Origin: Rubripirellula tenax
Lineage (GTDB): Bacteria; Planctomycetota; Planctomycetia; Pirellulales; Pirellulaceae
DNA: 64,000 nucleotides
Reading direction: 5' to 3'
NCBI RefSeq assembly: GCF_007860125.1
Contig: NZ_SJPW01000002.1
Location: forward strand, 845,768-909,767
The notes under the pieces are model-generated. The model saw only the letters and a program-made list of their open reading frames with translations. It had not been told where the DNA came from and did no database searches. Shown here piece by piece: positions 18,091-30,116 of this stretch. A program made the translations under genes and the position numbers. The first letter of the stretch is position 1. Every line of letters begins with the position of its first letter.

Positions 18091-18524
18091 GAGCGATCCT
18101 CCTTCACGCGAAGCGCAAAGTTCTCGAGATTCTGTTCTTGTGCGACGCGAATGATTTCCTGGACATCACCGGCAGCGGTGTCCTTGTGAGCGCGGATGAC
18201 GACGTTCGCGTCTGAAACCGATTTACCTTCGGCTTTGATGACCGAAATTTCACGTCCCAGCCCGATTCGCAACGTCTCGGCGGTGTAGTCGTCGCCGCCC
18301 AAGATGATCTCGCCGTCTTTGGCGACGTGCAGCACGATCGGAAATTCCAATGCAACTTCCGGCGGCTTGACCAATTGGCTGCTGGGTAATTTCACCCGGT
18401 CGTTGGACTCGGTTTGTGCGAAATTGATAAGCACCATGAAGAAGGCGATCAATTGGAACACCATGTCGATCATCGGCGTCAAATCGCCTTCGGCCAAGTC
18501 GACGTTGGTTTTCTTGACTCGCAT
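18087..18524 (-). CDS. ExbD/TolR family transport protein (first copy)
   Basis: A 145-residue protein that starts four bases after the ExbB/TolQ gene ends. The membrane helix (DLTPMIDMVFQLIAFFMVLINF, about 13-34) contains the conserved aspartate. The periplasmic domain ends with VVIRAHKDTAAGDVQEIIRVAQEQN, the usual ExbD/TolR fold. The two copies in a row differ clearly in sequence, which suggests a heteromeric ExbD pair around the ExbB pentamer, as in other bacteria with duplicated exbD. Confidence 0.92.
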   Translation of the reverse strand: MRVKKTNVDLAEGDLTPMIDMVFQLIAFFMVLINFAQTESNDRVKLPSSQLVKPPEVALEFPIVLHVAKDGEIILGGDDYTAETLRIGLGREISVIKAEGKSVSDANVVIRAHKDTAAGDVQEIIRVAQEQNLENFALRVKEDRS

Positions 18525-18528
18525 GGCG

Positions 18529-19395
18529 TTACTTCTTGACCGCTTGAGGCTGAACGTCTTCGAATCGGCTCATCAAGTTTTCGCTGGTCACGCCGACTTC
18601 CAAGAGCAACCGCGCGACTCGATTCCGCAAAATGTTGTAGGCGGCGATCGCGGGAATCGCGACGGCAAGACCGACCAACGTCGTGAACAACGCCGTCGAA
18701 ATACCGGCGGCCAAATCGGATGGCTTCGGCGTCGACCCGCCAAGCGCGATGACTTGGAACGATGAAATCATCCCTTGAACCGTCCCGAACAGACCGATCA
18801 TGGGCGACAGGTTTCCGATCAGCGCCATGTAGCTGAGTCGGTGTTCTAGCTTCATGCTTTCCTCTTCACCGACTTCTTGCATTCCCTCGAGCGCTTTGTT
18901 GTAACCGCGGCTGAGTTTGGCTAGTCCGGCCGACAAAACTTGCCCCAGAACGGATTCGTCCGTTCTCGCCATGTCATAGGCACCCTGGAAATCCTTTTCG
19001 TTAAGCCGGGCTTCGAAATTGTCGACCAGCTCCTGTGGGCAAAGTGTGTCGCGACGGGCCGCCAACATGTTCATCACGAACAACGACACCAACGAGATCG
19101 AAAGTGCCAGGAAGATCAGAACGTAGCCCAAACCGAGCGAATCGTATGTCCACGCCAACAGGTTCTGACTGCCTTTGGGCGTCGGAGCGTCATTGGCGGC
19201 ATCACCAGCCGGGCCGGCGGGAACATCGGCGGGTTCATCCACCACTTCCGCGGCGGGATCACCGAACTCCGCAGCCGCGTCGTCTTGAGCGACCGCAACA
19301 TTGGCGATCGACAAAGAGGCCGCAAATGCGATCAGGAAAACGACTGAGCGAAATAGACTGGACTTGCCAGTTAGCGAACCGCAGGCGACGGACAT
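18529..19395 (-). CDS. MotA/TolQ/ExbB proton channel family protein with signal peptide
   Basis: A 288-residue protein from the ATG at 19395; a TTG seven codons upstream is also in frame. It starts with a signal peptide (ending NVAVAQ) and an acidic Ala/Pro-rich periplasmic stretch to about residue 75, an extension absent from E. coli ExbB. Three membrane helices follow: GLGYVLIFLALSISLVSLFVMNML, LIGNLSPMIGLFGTVQGMISSF and ALFTTLVGLAVAIPAIAAYNIL. The last two contain the conserved threonines of the proton path. It forms the pentameric channel for the two ExbD proteins. The gene follows two secreted TPR proteins in the same direction, probably functional partners. Confidence 0.92.
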   Translation of the reverse strand: MSVACGSLTGKSSLFRSVVFLIAFAASLSIANVAVAQDDAAAEFGDPAAEVVDEPADVPAGPAGDAANDAPTPKGSQNLLAWTYDSLGLGYVLIFLALSISLVSLFVMNMLAARRDTLCPQELVDNFEARLNEKDFQGAYDMARTDESVLGQVLSAGLAKLSRGYNKALEGMQEVGEEESMKLEHRLSYMALIGNLSPMIGLFGTVQGMISSFQVIALGGSTPKPSDLAAGISTALFTTLVGLAVAIPAIAAYNILRNRVARLLLEVGVTSENLMSRFEDVQPQAVKK

Positions 19396-19533
19396 TAAAG
19401 AAGCTCTCTGAGTCAAAACGTTTGGAAGAGAAGGTAGTCGTGAATCGGTCGGTGCCGCGCAGGCACCCGGATAGTCTAGCGAAAATCAAACGATGCTCGC
19501 TGATTTCAGTTCGAAATCTTACATCGCGCCATC

Positions 19534-20565
19534 TTACAGCGCACCGGGATAGCGTTGTTGCAGTTCCTGGCGAGCCTCGGCGGCGCGATCGGGTTTACCG
19601 ACCTTGGGCCAAAGTTCGACCAGCCTTAGCAAGGCCTCGGCGTGGGCATCGGGAAGCGACGAAAACATCAAATGAGTGTGCAAATACGCGAGCACAGCAC
19701 CCTCGGGGTCGCCGCTGGCTTCGTAGCTGGCACCTTGGGCGTTGTAGATCCGTGCGGCCATTTCGATGTCCGTCGGATTCAGTTCCTTGATCAGCGAATT
19801 GACCAACTTCAAGCCGTCTTCGCCTTTGCCCGACTGAGCCAACGCCACCGACTTGCCCGCCTTTGCCAACGTTTGGATGCGGAGCATTTGTGGCGTTTGA
19901 GCTTTGATGTCGATGATCTTGTCAAAGGCGGCGATGGCGGTGGCGCTGTCCTTCTGGTTCACCGAAACCAGTGCCTGCAGATAAACCGATTCGACCTTCG
20001 TCTCGGGTGACGATGACTGTTCCAGGAACTTGTAGTACTTGGTCGCTTCGGTCGGGTTACCCAGCGCGATCGCCAAATCACCCAGCACTTTGGCGGCATC
20101 GAAAAGGTGCCAGGAGTCACGGTACTTGCCGATAAACCCGAGCACGGCTTTGGCCGCCGCATCTTTCGCGCCGCGACCGGCCAGCGCCATTTTGCTTTGC
20201 GATAGTGCGGTGTAGTACGCGTAGTCCGCTTCGACGACGTCTCGCTTGATGGTTTTTGCGTCGATTTTTTTCAGTTCGTCAAGCGCCTGTTCATATTGGC
20301 CGTCGATCGCAAACTCGCGTGCTTGCGTCAGCGGCCCCGGGTCGCCTTCGTACAAAATTTTGACGATGTCCGCCGACATGAAGTTTTGGACATCGTTGCC
20401 CCGCTTCAACTGAACGCCTTTGGAATTGGTTTGCGTGATCGCGCCCGAATGGTTCTTACCCGCCGTATCGTACAGGCGATCGGCTTGACCCCACACGCGC
20501 GACGGCACCGACATCGAAGCGACGATGAGGAACACGAGACCAATGGTTTTTATCAAACGATTCAT
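19534..20565 (-). CDS. Secreted tetratricopeptide-repeat protein
   Basis: A 343-residue protein from the ATG at 20565, which gives a good signal peptide (NRLIKTIGLVFLIVASMSVPSRVWG). A short region after it (YDTAGKNHSGAITQTNSKGVQLKRG, then MSADIVKILYEGDP) looks like an SH3-like or small beta domain of about 50 residues. The rest is helical repeats of TPR type, e.g. AREFAIDGQYEQALDELKKI and AAKVLGDLAIALGNPTEATKYYKFLE. It lies between a giant TPR protein and exbB, so it is probably a periplasmic scaffold for the ExbB/ExbD machine. The exact role is unknown. Confidence 0.78.
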   Translation of the reverse strand: MNRLIKTIGLVFLIVASMSVPSRVWGQADRLYDTAGKNHSGAITQTNSKGVQLKRGNDVQNFMSADIVKILYEGDPGPLTQAREFAIDGQYEQALDELKKIDAKTIKRDVVEADYAYYTALSQSKMALAGRGAKDAAAKAVLGFIGKYRDSWHLFDAAKVLGDLAIALGNPTEATKYYKFLEQSSSPETKVESVYLQALVSVNQKDSATAIAAFDKIIDIKAQTPQMLRIQTLAKAGKSVALAQSGKGEDGLKLVNSLIKELNPTDIEMAARIYNAQGASYEASGDPEGAVLAYLHTHLMFSSLPDAHAEALLRLVELWPKVGKPDRAAEARQELQQRYPGAL

Positions 20566-20632
20566 GAAAAACGACTGAAGGTCGGGAAGGGACAAGGAAG
20601 ATGTGCGACGTGAGAACGGATTCCCAGTGAGT

Positions 20633-23600
20633 TTATTTTTCAATGGGTGGTAGCCCCTCGGGTTTCTGACCCAGCTCTTTCTGGATCAACTTCAACAACG
20701 AATCAAATTTGCGGCGTTGCTGATCGCCACCCAGTTCTGGATACAACGCTGCGACTTTGGTGATATCAAGAACCGATTTTTCGATCAGCGTCTTCTCGCT
20801 CGTCGACTTACCCCACAAATAGCGGCACAGGGCGACGTGATAACGGGCATCGAAGAACATGTCGCGAAAGCTTTCGTTCGAGCTCGTCAATTGACTGATT
20901 TTGCCCCAACCCCAAATCACGTTCTTCTTGGATTCATCGGGGCGGGCGCCGTTGAGCGCGGCCTTGTAGGCGCTGCCTGCGTACGTCGGCGGTAGTGTCG
21001 CGGCCCATTGCTCGTAAGCGTTGGCCGCCTCCATTTGAGCATTTAGCATGTTGGGCTTCTTTCGAAGCACCGGATCAAGCGTATCGAGTGCGCCTTTGTA
21101 GTTGCCACTCAATCGTTGTGCCCGTCCGAGCTGGAAGTCGACCGTCAAAGGCACGTCGTCCGAATTTTTCTTCAGCCGTTCAAAGGTCTCCGTCGCCGTC
21201 GCCAACAACTCGGCGGCCTGGCCGGTCGCCTTGGTTTGGCCGGGTTCGATCGACGATTCGGCCAACGCCATGACCGTTTGGCCGATCCACTGCAGCGTCG
21301 CTTGGTCTTCGGTGGTGGCTGAGATGCGTTCGAGGAAGACTCGGAAGGCGCCGATCAACTTCGCTTTCTGGCCAGGTTCGGATCCATCCAACTGTTCGCG
21401 GATGTCACGAGCCATTCGTAGATAAATACCACTCAAACGGGCCGATGCGTCGGGTCCGGTCACGCTGGCTCTCAGTTTCTCCATCACGTCGCTGGCTTGG
21501 CCGACCAACTTGTCCGTGTCGCTGTTGGGCGCGGTCATTTTTTGCACCAACAGGTTCAATTCAGTGCTATACAGATCGCTAGCGAACGCTTCGTTGCTCT
21601 TGTTTGTTTCTTTGCCCAGCAATCGTTCGGCGACTTTCAACGGGCCGTACTTGTCATTGTTCAGTGTTTTATCGGCTGCAGTGACCTCATCATTTCGCAA
21701 CTGAATCTTGGCCAGAATCAGAGCCGCCTTCATCGCTTCCTCGTCGGCCAATCCGCCTTCGATCGAATCGAGACCCGCTTTGAGTTCCTGCTTCGCTTCG
21801 GCAAGGTACTTAGCGGCCTGCGTCTCATCATCGCCCGCCCTAGCCGTTATGGAAGCCTGATAAAGAAACAGGCCGAGTTTGCGTTGCAGAAGCGATCGCG
21901 TTGTGCTTTTGCCCATCGCTTCGATCAAACCGCGTGCTTGGTCCCATTGATCATCTTGGAGGGCCAACTCCACGACCAGTCGTTGGAAGACGGGCGTCTC
22001 GGCATGCGTCGGCCAGTTCGATTGAACGAAGTCAGCAAGATCTTTGACCTCGGCAATCAGATGAGCATTGGACGTGTCGACGACCAACAAATTCTGCAAC
22101 GCATTCCGAGCGATCAATCCGCCCTTCATGCCCATGTCGGTGCCCGGCGTGCTTTTCGCCAAGAACGATCCGACGACGGAAGCGTCGTGAAATCGTTCGT
22201 CTTGGTAAAGCAAAAACGCCAGCAATTGCCGGGCGTTTCCTGCCATTTCGACGTCCGATTTTGATCGGATCAAGGACAAGCCACGACTAAGAATTTGCAT
22301 CGCGACCTGACGCGTTTGCGAGACTTGCTTTTCGAGTTCGGCGGCGCGAGCGTTATCCTTTTCTTTTGTCGCCGTCGCCAACATTTGCGAGTAATTTTCG
22401 CCGGCTTGGTACAACTCGATCGTTTTGGCGTACGCGTCATCGAGACTGACGGGGTCCTCGGCCGTCGGCAATTCAGCCGTCTCTTCGGACGCAGCTTCGA
22501 TACCCATCGACGCCAGCAAGCGAGTCGCTTCGGCCACATGATCGCCGTCGATCTTCGACGCTTTGATCAGCAACTGGCGGCCGTCGGATTCGGCCCGTTT
22601 AAGGTCGGCGGGTTTCTGGTTTTTCTTGTCCCTTGATTTCGCCAGATACGCTTCAGCCAAATCGACATGCAACTGCGCCGCCGACGACAAACGTCGCTCG
22701 TTGGGTCGAACCGAATCAATCATCGGTTGAACGCGATCGATCACCATCTGAAATTTCGGCGGCTTATCGGCAAGCGAAAGGCGGATCAAGCCGCTAGCGG
22801 CTTGGAACTTTGCGTCCCGCAAATCATCCACGTCTTGTGTTTCGAGCATGCGGATGAAACTGTCGAGGGCCTTGTCGTTTTCGCTAAGCAATTCTTGAAC
22901 CAAACCTCGACTCATCAACGCGATCGCACCGGGCGGAAAGTCGTCGTACTTTTCACTCAAATCGGTGAACAGCTTGAGGGCTTCGCTGAGTTCTTTTTTC
23001 GCCTGCTTGCCGGGATCGTTGTACGTCTTGGCGGCCTGCAACCAAGCCTCGCCCGCCAACGTCATCCCTTGCAGGAACTCGCCGCGAAGTTGGTCGCGAA
23101 GCGCGGCACCGCCCGGATTCGATTTGGCATCGATCTTGGCACCCTGCATTTCCTTCAACTCGTTGCGAAGTTTTTCGACGATGTCGCTAAACGTCTTCGC
23201 GGCTGCCAAATAGGTTTCGCGTGCCTCTTTGCGTTTCGCGTCATCAGGTTCGGAGCCCAACGTTTGAGCGCCGCGAAACATTTGCAGCGTGCCCAACATC
23301 ATGCGGGCTTCGGATTGTCGCGGATGGGTTCCCGCTTTCAGGAAGACGTCCAACTGATCCGTTGCGTCTTTGAGGTATCCCTCACGTGCCGTTGCACTTC
23401 GTGATGACCTGGCCGCATCGACGTACGTTTGTGCTTTCTCTAGAGGAATCGCTTTCTTAAAATCACCATCCACACCCGGATACTGTTCAACGCGATCGAG
23501 ATAAACGATCGCAGTGTCGAAATACCCGACGGCGCGAAGACTTGCCAAAAACGACTCGGCCGGTTCGCCTTCGGCAGCCGACGACGACGCCCCCGCCAGA

Positions 23601-23725
23601 CAGAATCCGAACAGCATCAATCCGAACAGCGACAACTCGGTCCGCCGCGCCGAGGCAGTGGAGACATCAAACCGCGAACGCAGACCTCGGAAAGTCGACC
23701 GTGTCGTAAGGCTGCGGAAGAGCAT
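20633..23725 (-). CDS. Large periplasmic tetratricopeptide-repeat protein
   Basis: A 1030-residue protein from the ATG at 23725; a TTG at 23833 would only add an atypical leader. After a long basic N-region there is a hydrophobic export segment (LSLFGLMLFGFCLAGASSSAAEG, about 33-55). The remainder is almost all alpha-helical TPR-like repeats, e.g. SFLASLRAVGYFDTAIVYLDRVEQYPG and LGRAQRLSGNYKGALDTLDPVLRKKPN. It is the first gene of the run leading into exbB/exbD and then pabA. It resembles the large TPR proteins found upstream of TolQ/TolR-like genes in planctomycetes and may reach across the periplasm. No enzyme motif is seen. Confidence 0.8.
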   Translation of the reverse strand: MLFRSLTTRSTFRGLRSRFDVSTASARRTELSLFGLMLFGFCLAGASSSAAEGEPAESFLASLRAVGYFDTAIVYLDRVEQYPGVDGDFKKAIPLEKAQTYVDAARSSRSATAREGYLKDATDQLDVFLKAGTHPRQSEARMMLGTLQMFRGAQTLGSEPDDAKRKEARETYLAAAKTFSDIVEKLRNELKEMQGAKIDAKSNPGGAALRDQLRGEFLQGMTLAGEAWLQAAKTYNDPGKQAKKELSEALKLFTDLSEKYDDFPPGAIALMSRGLVQELLSENDKALDSFIRMLETQDVDDLRDAKFQAASGLIRLSLADKPPKFQMVIDRVQPMIDSVRPNERRLSSAAQLHVDLAEAYLAKSRDKKNQKPADLKRAESDGRQLLIKASKIDGDHVAEATRLLASMGIEAASEETAELPTAEDPVSLDDAYAKTIELYQAGENYSQMLATATKEKDNARAAELEKQVSQTRQVAMQILSRGLSLIRSKSDVEMAGNARQLLAFLLYQDERFHDASVVGSFLAKSTPGTDMGMKGGLIARNALQNLLVVDTSNAHLIAEVKDLADFVQSNWPTHAETPVFQRLVVELALQDDQWDQARGLIEAMGKSTTRSLLQRKLGLFLYQASITARAGDDETQAAKYLAEAKQELKAGLDSIEGGLADEEAMKAALILAKIQLRNDEVTAADKTLNNDKYGPLKVAERLLGKETNKSNEAFASDLYSTELNLLVQKMTAPNSDTDKLVGQASDVMEKLRASVTGPDASARLSGIYLRMARDIREQLDGSEPGQKAKLIGAFRVFLERISATTEDQATLQWIGQTVMALAESSIEPGQTKATGQAAELLATATETFERLKKNSDDVPLTVDFQLGRAQRLSGNYKGALDTLDPVLRKKPNMLNAQMEAANAYEQWAATLPPTYAGSAYKAALNGARPDESKKNVIWGWGKISQLTSSNESFRDMFFDARYHVALCRYLWGKSTSEKTLIEKSVLDITKVAALYPELGGDQQRRKFDSLLKLIQKELGQKPEGLPPIEK

Positions 23726-24003
23726 GGTTAGTCGTTGGTTCAAGGCGGATAAGCACGATCGAGGACTAGCGGCAACGTTTTGTAAGTCGCCGCGGGTCCG
23801 AAAACGAACGGGATGAACAAAGTTTAGCGGCAATCTCGCTGCTGCACGCCAAGTCGGTCATAACAGTAGAGTAAGAGGCGTCGATTCCGCCTTCAAGCAT
23901 AGCCTAGGCACTTCATCCGGTCTGATTGGAATTTCAGGTGCGTATCCCTTCCGAATTTAACGATCACAACCTTTATCACCGAGATCGACGAGACCGCCGC
24001 GGC

Positions 24004-25268
24004 ATGGAACCTGGCGGATCGTACCGACGGCTAATTCGATTGGTGATCGGATTGGCTCTGGTCGTCGTGGTCATGAAGCAGGTGTCGAACGAAGCCATCT
24101 ACCGCCCCTTTTTCGGCGGCGGAGAGCCACAGCCCAGAATTCCCTCCGCTGCTAACGGGGGAGCCGCCACACCTTCGCTGGTTCGAATTCGCCCAATTGA
24201 CGATTCCGGAGCCAACACCGCGCAGGCCTCGGCGGTGGAATCGGTCGGATTCGAGGACCGAAAAGTTGCTTCCGATCTGGTTGCCCGCGTCGGTGTCGAA
24301 AAGCAGCGAAAATGGTCGGCCGGGCTGACGCGGCTGTTAAGCGGCAAACAGGGTCAAAGCGAAGACATTGAATCGACCGCAACGGCGATCGCCGATGAAT
24401 TGGCCTCGATGCCCGAATCGGATTCGGTGCTGGCGTGGCAAGATTCCGCTGGGCGATGGGGAACTGCCGAAACACTGACCGAGCATGCCCTGACCAAGCA
24501 GACTCGCGGTCAAATCGACGCCATGTTGTCCGCACTCGACGCGGCGGCAATGAACCGGGTGGTCGACGGAAGCGTTTGGCGAAGCGGCGACTTCGATGCC
24601 TTCTATCGCTTGCTTTATCAGGCGACGGTAGCACCCGCCGAAACGTTCTCGGGGCCAGCGGCGGTGGTCGGGGCGGTACCGCTGCTGCAGCAACCGGCCG
24701 TGTTTCAAGGACAACGCGTCGCTGTGACTGGCACCGTGGCGCGGGCCGAGCGAATCGTTGCTCGCGAAAATGCGATGGGAATCACAGACTATTGGCAACT
24801 ATGGCTGCGTCCGTCCGATGGTGCCGACCGACCGATTGTCGCGATCGTTCCCAACGTCGGCGACCCCATCGCTCGTGTCGGTTCCGACGCGACACGCGAG
24901 GATGGACCGCCGGTTCGACTGACGGGCATTTTCTTGAAACGACTCGCTTATCAATCGTCAGTCGGCGCGGATCTCGCGCCGGTGATCATCGGTCAACTGG
25001 ACGAGCGATCCGAGACGTCGACTCGTTCCGAATCGGTTGTCGCGAAGCAGGCACCATCGGACGACAGCATCCGCCGGCAACTGGGTTGGACGGCGGCAGC
25101 GGCTTGCATCATCGGCATCGGATTGGCCGCGATCGTGTCGTGGCGATCGACGGTGATGACGCGGCGGACTCGGGAACTTCGCGCCAGCGGCCGACCGTCG
25201 ACCGAGGATCTGTTCATCGACATTCAGGCAAGCATCCCGGCGAGCGCGGCGTCGAGCGAGGAGCCATC

Positions 25269-25272
<4 letters not shown>
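24004..25272 (+). CDS. Membrane protein of unknown function, first of a tandem homologous pair
   Basis: A 422-residue protein from the ATG at 24004; GTG at 23938 and TTG at 23926 are possible starts. An N-terminal anchor (LIRLVIGLALVVVVM, about 11-25) and a C-terminal helix (GWTAAAACIIGIGLAAIVSW) flank a soluble region. The region before the last helix (AFYRLLYQA, GQRVAVTGTVARAERI, ITDYWQLWL, GIFLKRLAYQSSVGADLAPVIIGQ) recurs in the next gene, so the two share a beta-rich domain. The stop overlaps the next ATG as ATGA. I do not recognise a characterised family. The topology suggests a periplasmic or external domain held by two helices. Confidence 0.7.
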
Positions 25273-27745
<2,473 letters not shown>

Positions 27746-27884
27746 TATTCCGCGTCAGCTTGGTTTTCGGGTTCATTCGCAGCGGGATTCGCCAGACTTC
27801 CGTGCGGCTGGGATCAACCGAACTCGGGCGAGCCAGGGCCTTGGAAAACGCCACTCGGCATAAGGCTGCGGCTCGTTTCTCACA

Positions 27885-27946
27885 TCCGAAGGCAGTCTGC
27901 CTTCGGAAAAAACTCCGGACGCCAGGCATTTTGGCCTGGCGCCGGA
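27885..27946. repeat. Two adjacent palindromes downstream of mdh
   Basis: In the 334-base gap between mdh and the hydrolase, 27885-27907 forms a perfect 11-bp stem (TCCGAAGGCAG / CTGCCTTCGGA, one central base). After an A6 run, 27914-27946 forms a second stem of about 13 bp with one bulge around GCCAGGC / GCCTGGC. Neither has a T-tract in either direction. The layout resembles repetitive extragenic palindromes. It could end or protect the mdh message. The remaining bases of the gap hold no gene I can support. Confidence 0.5.
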
Positions 27947-28079
27947 CCCCGGTTACTTTTCCGATCGTCTTCGCCGTTGACACCGAACGACGTCGAACCT
28001 TAATTTCGCGTTGATCGGCCGCGGCAATCCGGCGCACGGCTGCGAAACCCTTTCCATCCTCCCTAATCAATGCAGGCCC

Positions 28080-28919
28080 ATGGATCGATTCGAAAAGCCG
28101 ATGTCTTGGAACATTTCGTCCTACGACGAACAAAATTCCGATCAAGGCCCAAGCCACGAACATGGGTGCGACCAATCCGGCGCAGACGCCACCTCCACCA
28201 GGCCTCATTTAGGGTTCGGCACCTGGGATCAGGTCCGGTCGCAAAGAAGCTTTTTTCTTCCGGTCCACTACACCCCTAGCTATCAATATCCATTGGTCGT
28301 TTGGTTGCACAGCGACGGCTGCAACGAACACCAAGTGGACCAAATCATGCCGCACATCAGTTTGCGGAACCACGTCGCGGTCGGCGTTCGCGGCAACCGA
28401 GCCGCCGATTCAAGCGGCCACCGTTTCGATTGGCACGACAGCCCTGCTGCCATCGGAATCGCCCACGACAACATTGCCGACGCCGCGGATGAGGCATGCG
28501 ATCGATTCTCGGTTCATTCCAACCGCATCGTGCTTGCCGGTTACGGATCGGGCGGCACGATGGCAATGCGAATCGCGATGCGGGATCCTCGTCGCTTTGC
28601 GGCGGCAATCTCGGTCGGTGGACGGATGCCTCAGGGTGCGATCCGCAATCTGAATCAACTTCGCAACCGACGGCTTCCGATGCTGTGGCAATGGGGTGCG
28701 AAAAATCAGAACTACACAAACGCGGGTTTGAAAACAGATTGCCAAGTCGCGATGGCGATCGGCGCCAACGTTGAGATTCGTCAATATCCCGGCGAGGACG
28801 AAATGGACACCGTCGTCCTTGCCGACATCGATCGCTGGATCATGGGGCACGTCGTTTCCAACACGGCGGCGGCCGACGAACGCTGGGCGACATCGCCGAC
28901 AGAATACTCAGCGAACTGA
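28080..28919 (+). CDS. Alpha/beta hydrolase, phospholipase/carboxylesterase type
   Basis: A 279-residue protein from the ATG at 28080; the frame opens upstream only with a TTG. The fold is recognisable: YPLVVWLHSDGCNEHQ (oxyanion strand, with the HG usually seen here changed to HS), the nucleophile elbow VLAGYGSGGTMAMRIA (Ser at about residue 162), and a following FAAAISVGGRMP. A late acidic residue lies in PGEDEMD, but no clear catalytic histidine follows, since the C-terminus ends in an ERWATSP tail. It may be an esterase of the PHB-depolymerase/phospholipase branch, or a partly degenerate one. It has no signal peptide. Confidence 0.72.
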   Translation: MDRFEKPMSWNISSYDEQNSDQGPSHEHGCDQSGADATSTRPHLGFGTWDQVRSQRSFFLPVHYTPSYQYPLVVWLHSDGCNEHQVDQIMPHISLRNHVAVGVRGNRAADSSGHRFDWHDSPAAIGIAHDNIADAADEACDRFSVHSNRIVLAGYGSGGTMAMRIAMRDPRRFAAAISVGGRMPQGAIRNLNQLRNRRLPMLWQWGAKNQNYTNAGLKTDCQVAMAIGANVEIRQYPGEDEMDTVVLADIDRWIMGHVVSNTAAADERWATSPTEYSAN

Positions 28920-29044
28920 CGTCGATTCGAGCTTCCGACAAAATTCACGAAGCCGGACCGACGATGATTCAAGACAGTTCCGCTACACTGTTGGCTGCAT
29001 CGCAATCCTCCCGCCCCGCCTAAGTCCGCCGATCGTGAAGCCTC

Positions 29045-29512
29045 ATGAACTCTGGTGACCCCGCCCAAAACGACGACCCAGTCGACTCATCAGCCAATCC
29101 ATCCGATGTGCCCACATCGAAGACGAGTCCTTTGAAACCAGCCGCGAAGGGCCCGAAAATCCTTGTTGTCGATGACGACTTTGAAATCATCGAAGCGGTC
29201 CGCTACGCCCTCGAAGGTGCCGGTTACGAAGTCGTGATCGCCCGCGATGGCAACCAAGGATTGGCTCTGGCAGAGCGGGAAAACCCGGATTTGATGATTC
29301 TGGACATGATGATGCCCAAACGCAGCGGGTTTCTGGTCCTGGAAAAGCTGCGAAGACTTCGTGACGTTCCGCTTCCCGTAATTATGATTACAGGGAACGA
29401 GGGCAGTCGACACAAAGCTTACGCGGAATTGCTTGGCGTCAGCGACTACATCCGCAAACCATTCGCCATGGACCGCCTGATTGATGCGGTTGGCAAGCTT
29501 TTGGATGCGTAA
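29045..29512 (+). CDS. Single-domain response regulator
   Basis: A 155-residue protein with a flexible Ser/Pro-rich N-terminus of about 35 residues and one receiver domain. The acidic pair DDD (about 43-45), the phospho-acceptor Asp in DLMILDMMMPKRSG (about 84), the Thr in VIMITGN and the Lys in YIRKPFAMD are all present, so phosphotransfer should work. There is no DNA-binding or enzyme output domain, so it probably acts by protein contact or in a phosphorelay. No kinase is adjacent. The next gene starts five bases after its stop. Confidence 0.92.
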   Translation: MNSGDPAQNDDPVDSSANPSDVPTSKTSPLKPAAKGPKILVVDDDFEIIEAVRYALEGAGYEVVIARDGNQGLALAERENPDLMILDMMMPKRSGFLVLEKLRRLRDVPLPVIMITGNEGSRHKAYAELLGVSDYIRKPFAMDRLIDAVGKLLDA

Positions 29513-29516
29513 AACG

Positions 29517-29969
29517 ATGCATGAAGAATCAGCCTCGCAGCGTATTTTGATCTACGCTGCGATCTGCGGGGCAACCGGAGTCGCCATCGGCGCCATTGGT
29601 TCCCACTTTTTACCTGAACATTTGGCAAGGCAAGGGCTCAGCCCGGATTTGGTCGCCAAACGCGTGGGGCAATTCGATATCGGTGCCCGCTACCAACTGA
29701 TTCACGCGGTCGCCCTCTTGGCTCTCTCGGCCATGCACATTGGCAAACCGGTGATTCGTCGCTGGATCGGCCGCTTGTTTCTGTTGGGCACCGCCGTGTT
29801 CAGCGGATCGCTGTACGCGATCGCCATCGCCAACGTTTCAAAATTCGGGCTGATCACGCCGCTGGGCGGATTGACGTGGATCATTGCTTGGTCGGGTTTG
29901 CTTTGGATCGCCTTTGAAGGCCGAAGCAAAGAGAAACGCTTTCACCAAATCCGGGGACGGACACCGTAG
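29517..29969 (+). CDS. DUF423 family small membrane protein
   Basis: A 150-residue protein; the ATG at 29517 is five bases after the response-regulator stop, and an ATG at 29505 would overlap it. Four hydrophobic segments are seen: ILIYAAICGATGVAIGAIGSH, YQLIHAVALLALSAMH, LFLLGTAVFSGSLYAIAI and LGGLTWIIAWSGLLWIAF. The motifs GAIGSHFL (family GAFGAH-L), Y-x-x-I-H, and GSLYA followed by TPLGGL-W-I are typical of the YgdD/DUF423 family. Its molecular function is unknown. Close packing with the response regulator suggests co-transcription, although no functional link is known. Confidence 0.85.
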   Translation: MHEESASQRILIYAAICGATGVAIGAIGSHFLPEHLARQGLSPDLVAKRVGQFDIGARYQLIHAVALLALSAMHIGKPVIRRWIGRLFLLGTAVFSGSLYAIAIANVSKFGLITPLGGLTWIIAWSGLLWIAFEGRSKEKRFHQIRGRTP

Positions 29970-30116
29970 TTGCGGCCCGGTGAACGAATCGGCGGGAAGA
30001 TCCGATCGAGCGAGAAATGTCGCGCCGCCTACTCGTCGATCGCCGACCGAACCGCTAACGTGTCACCGCGGGCTTGCTTGTGACCGGCAGATGTTTGGGA
30101 GACCCAAGGCGTGACA

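Noticed and set aside
24435-25268. Upstream extension of the frame containing the second unknown membrane protein
   Set aside because: It overlaps the first unknown gene in another frame and is rich in Arg, as out-of-frame sequence is. The ATGA overlap at 25269 marks the true start.
28080-28919. Assignment as a fully active esterase
   Set aside because: The serine elbow is clear, but I could not place a convincing catalytic histidine near the C-terminus, so only the fold is claimed.
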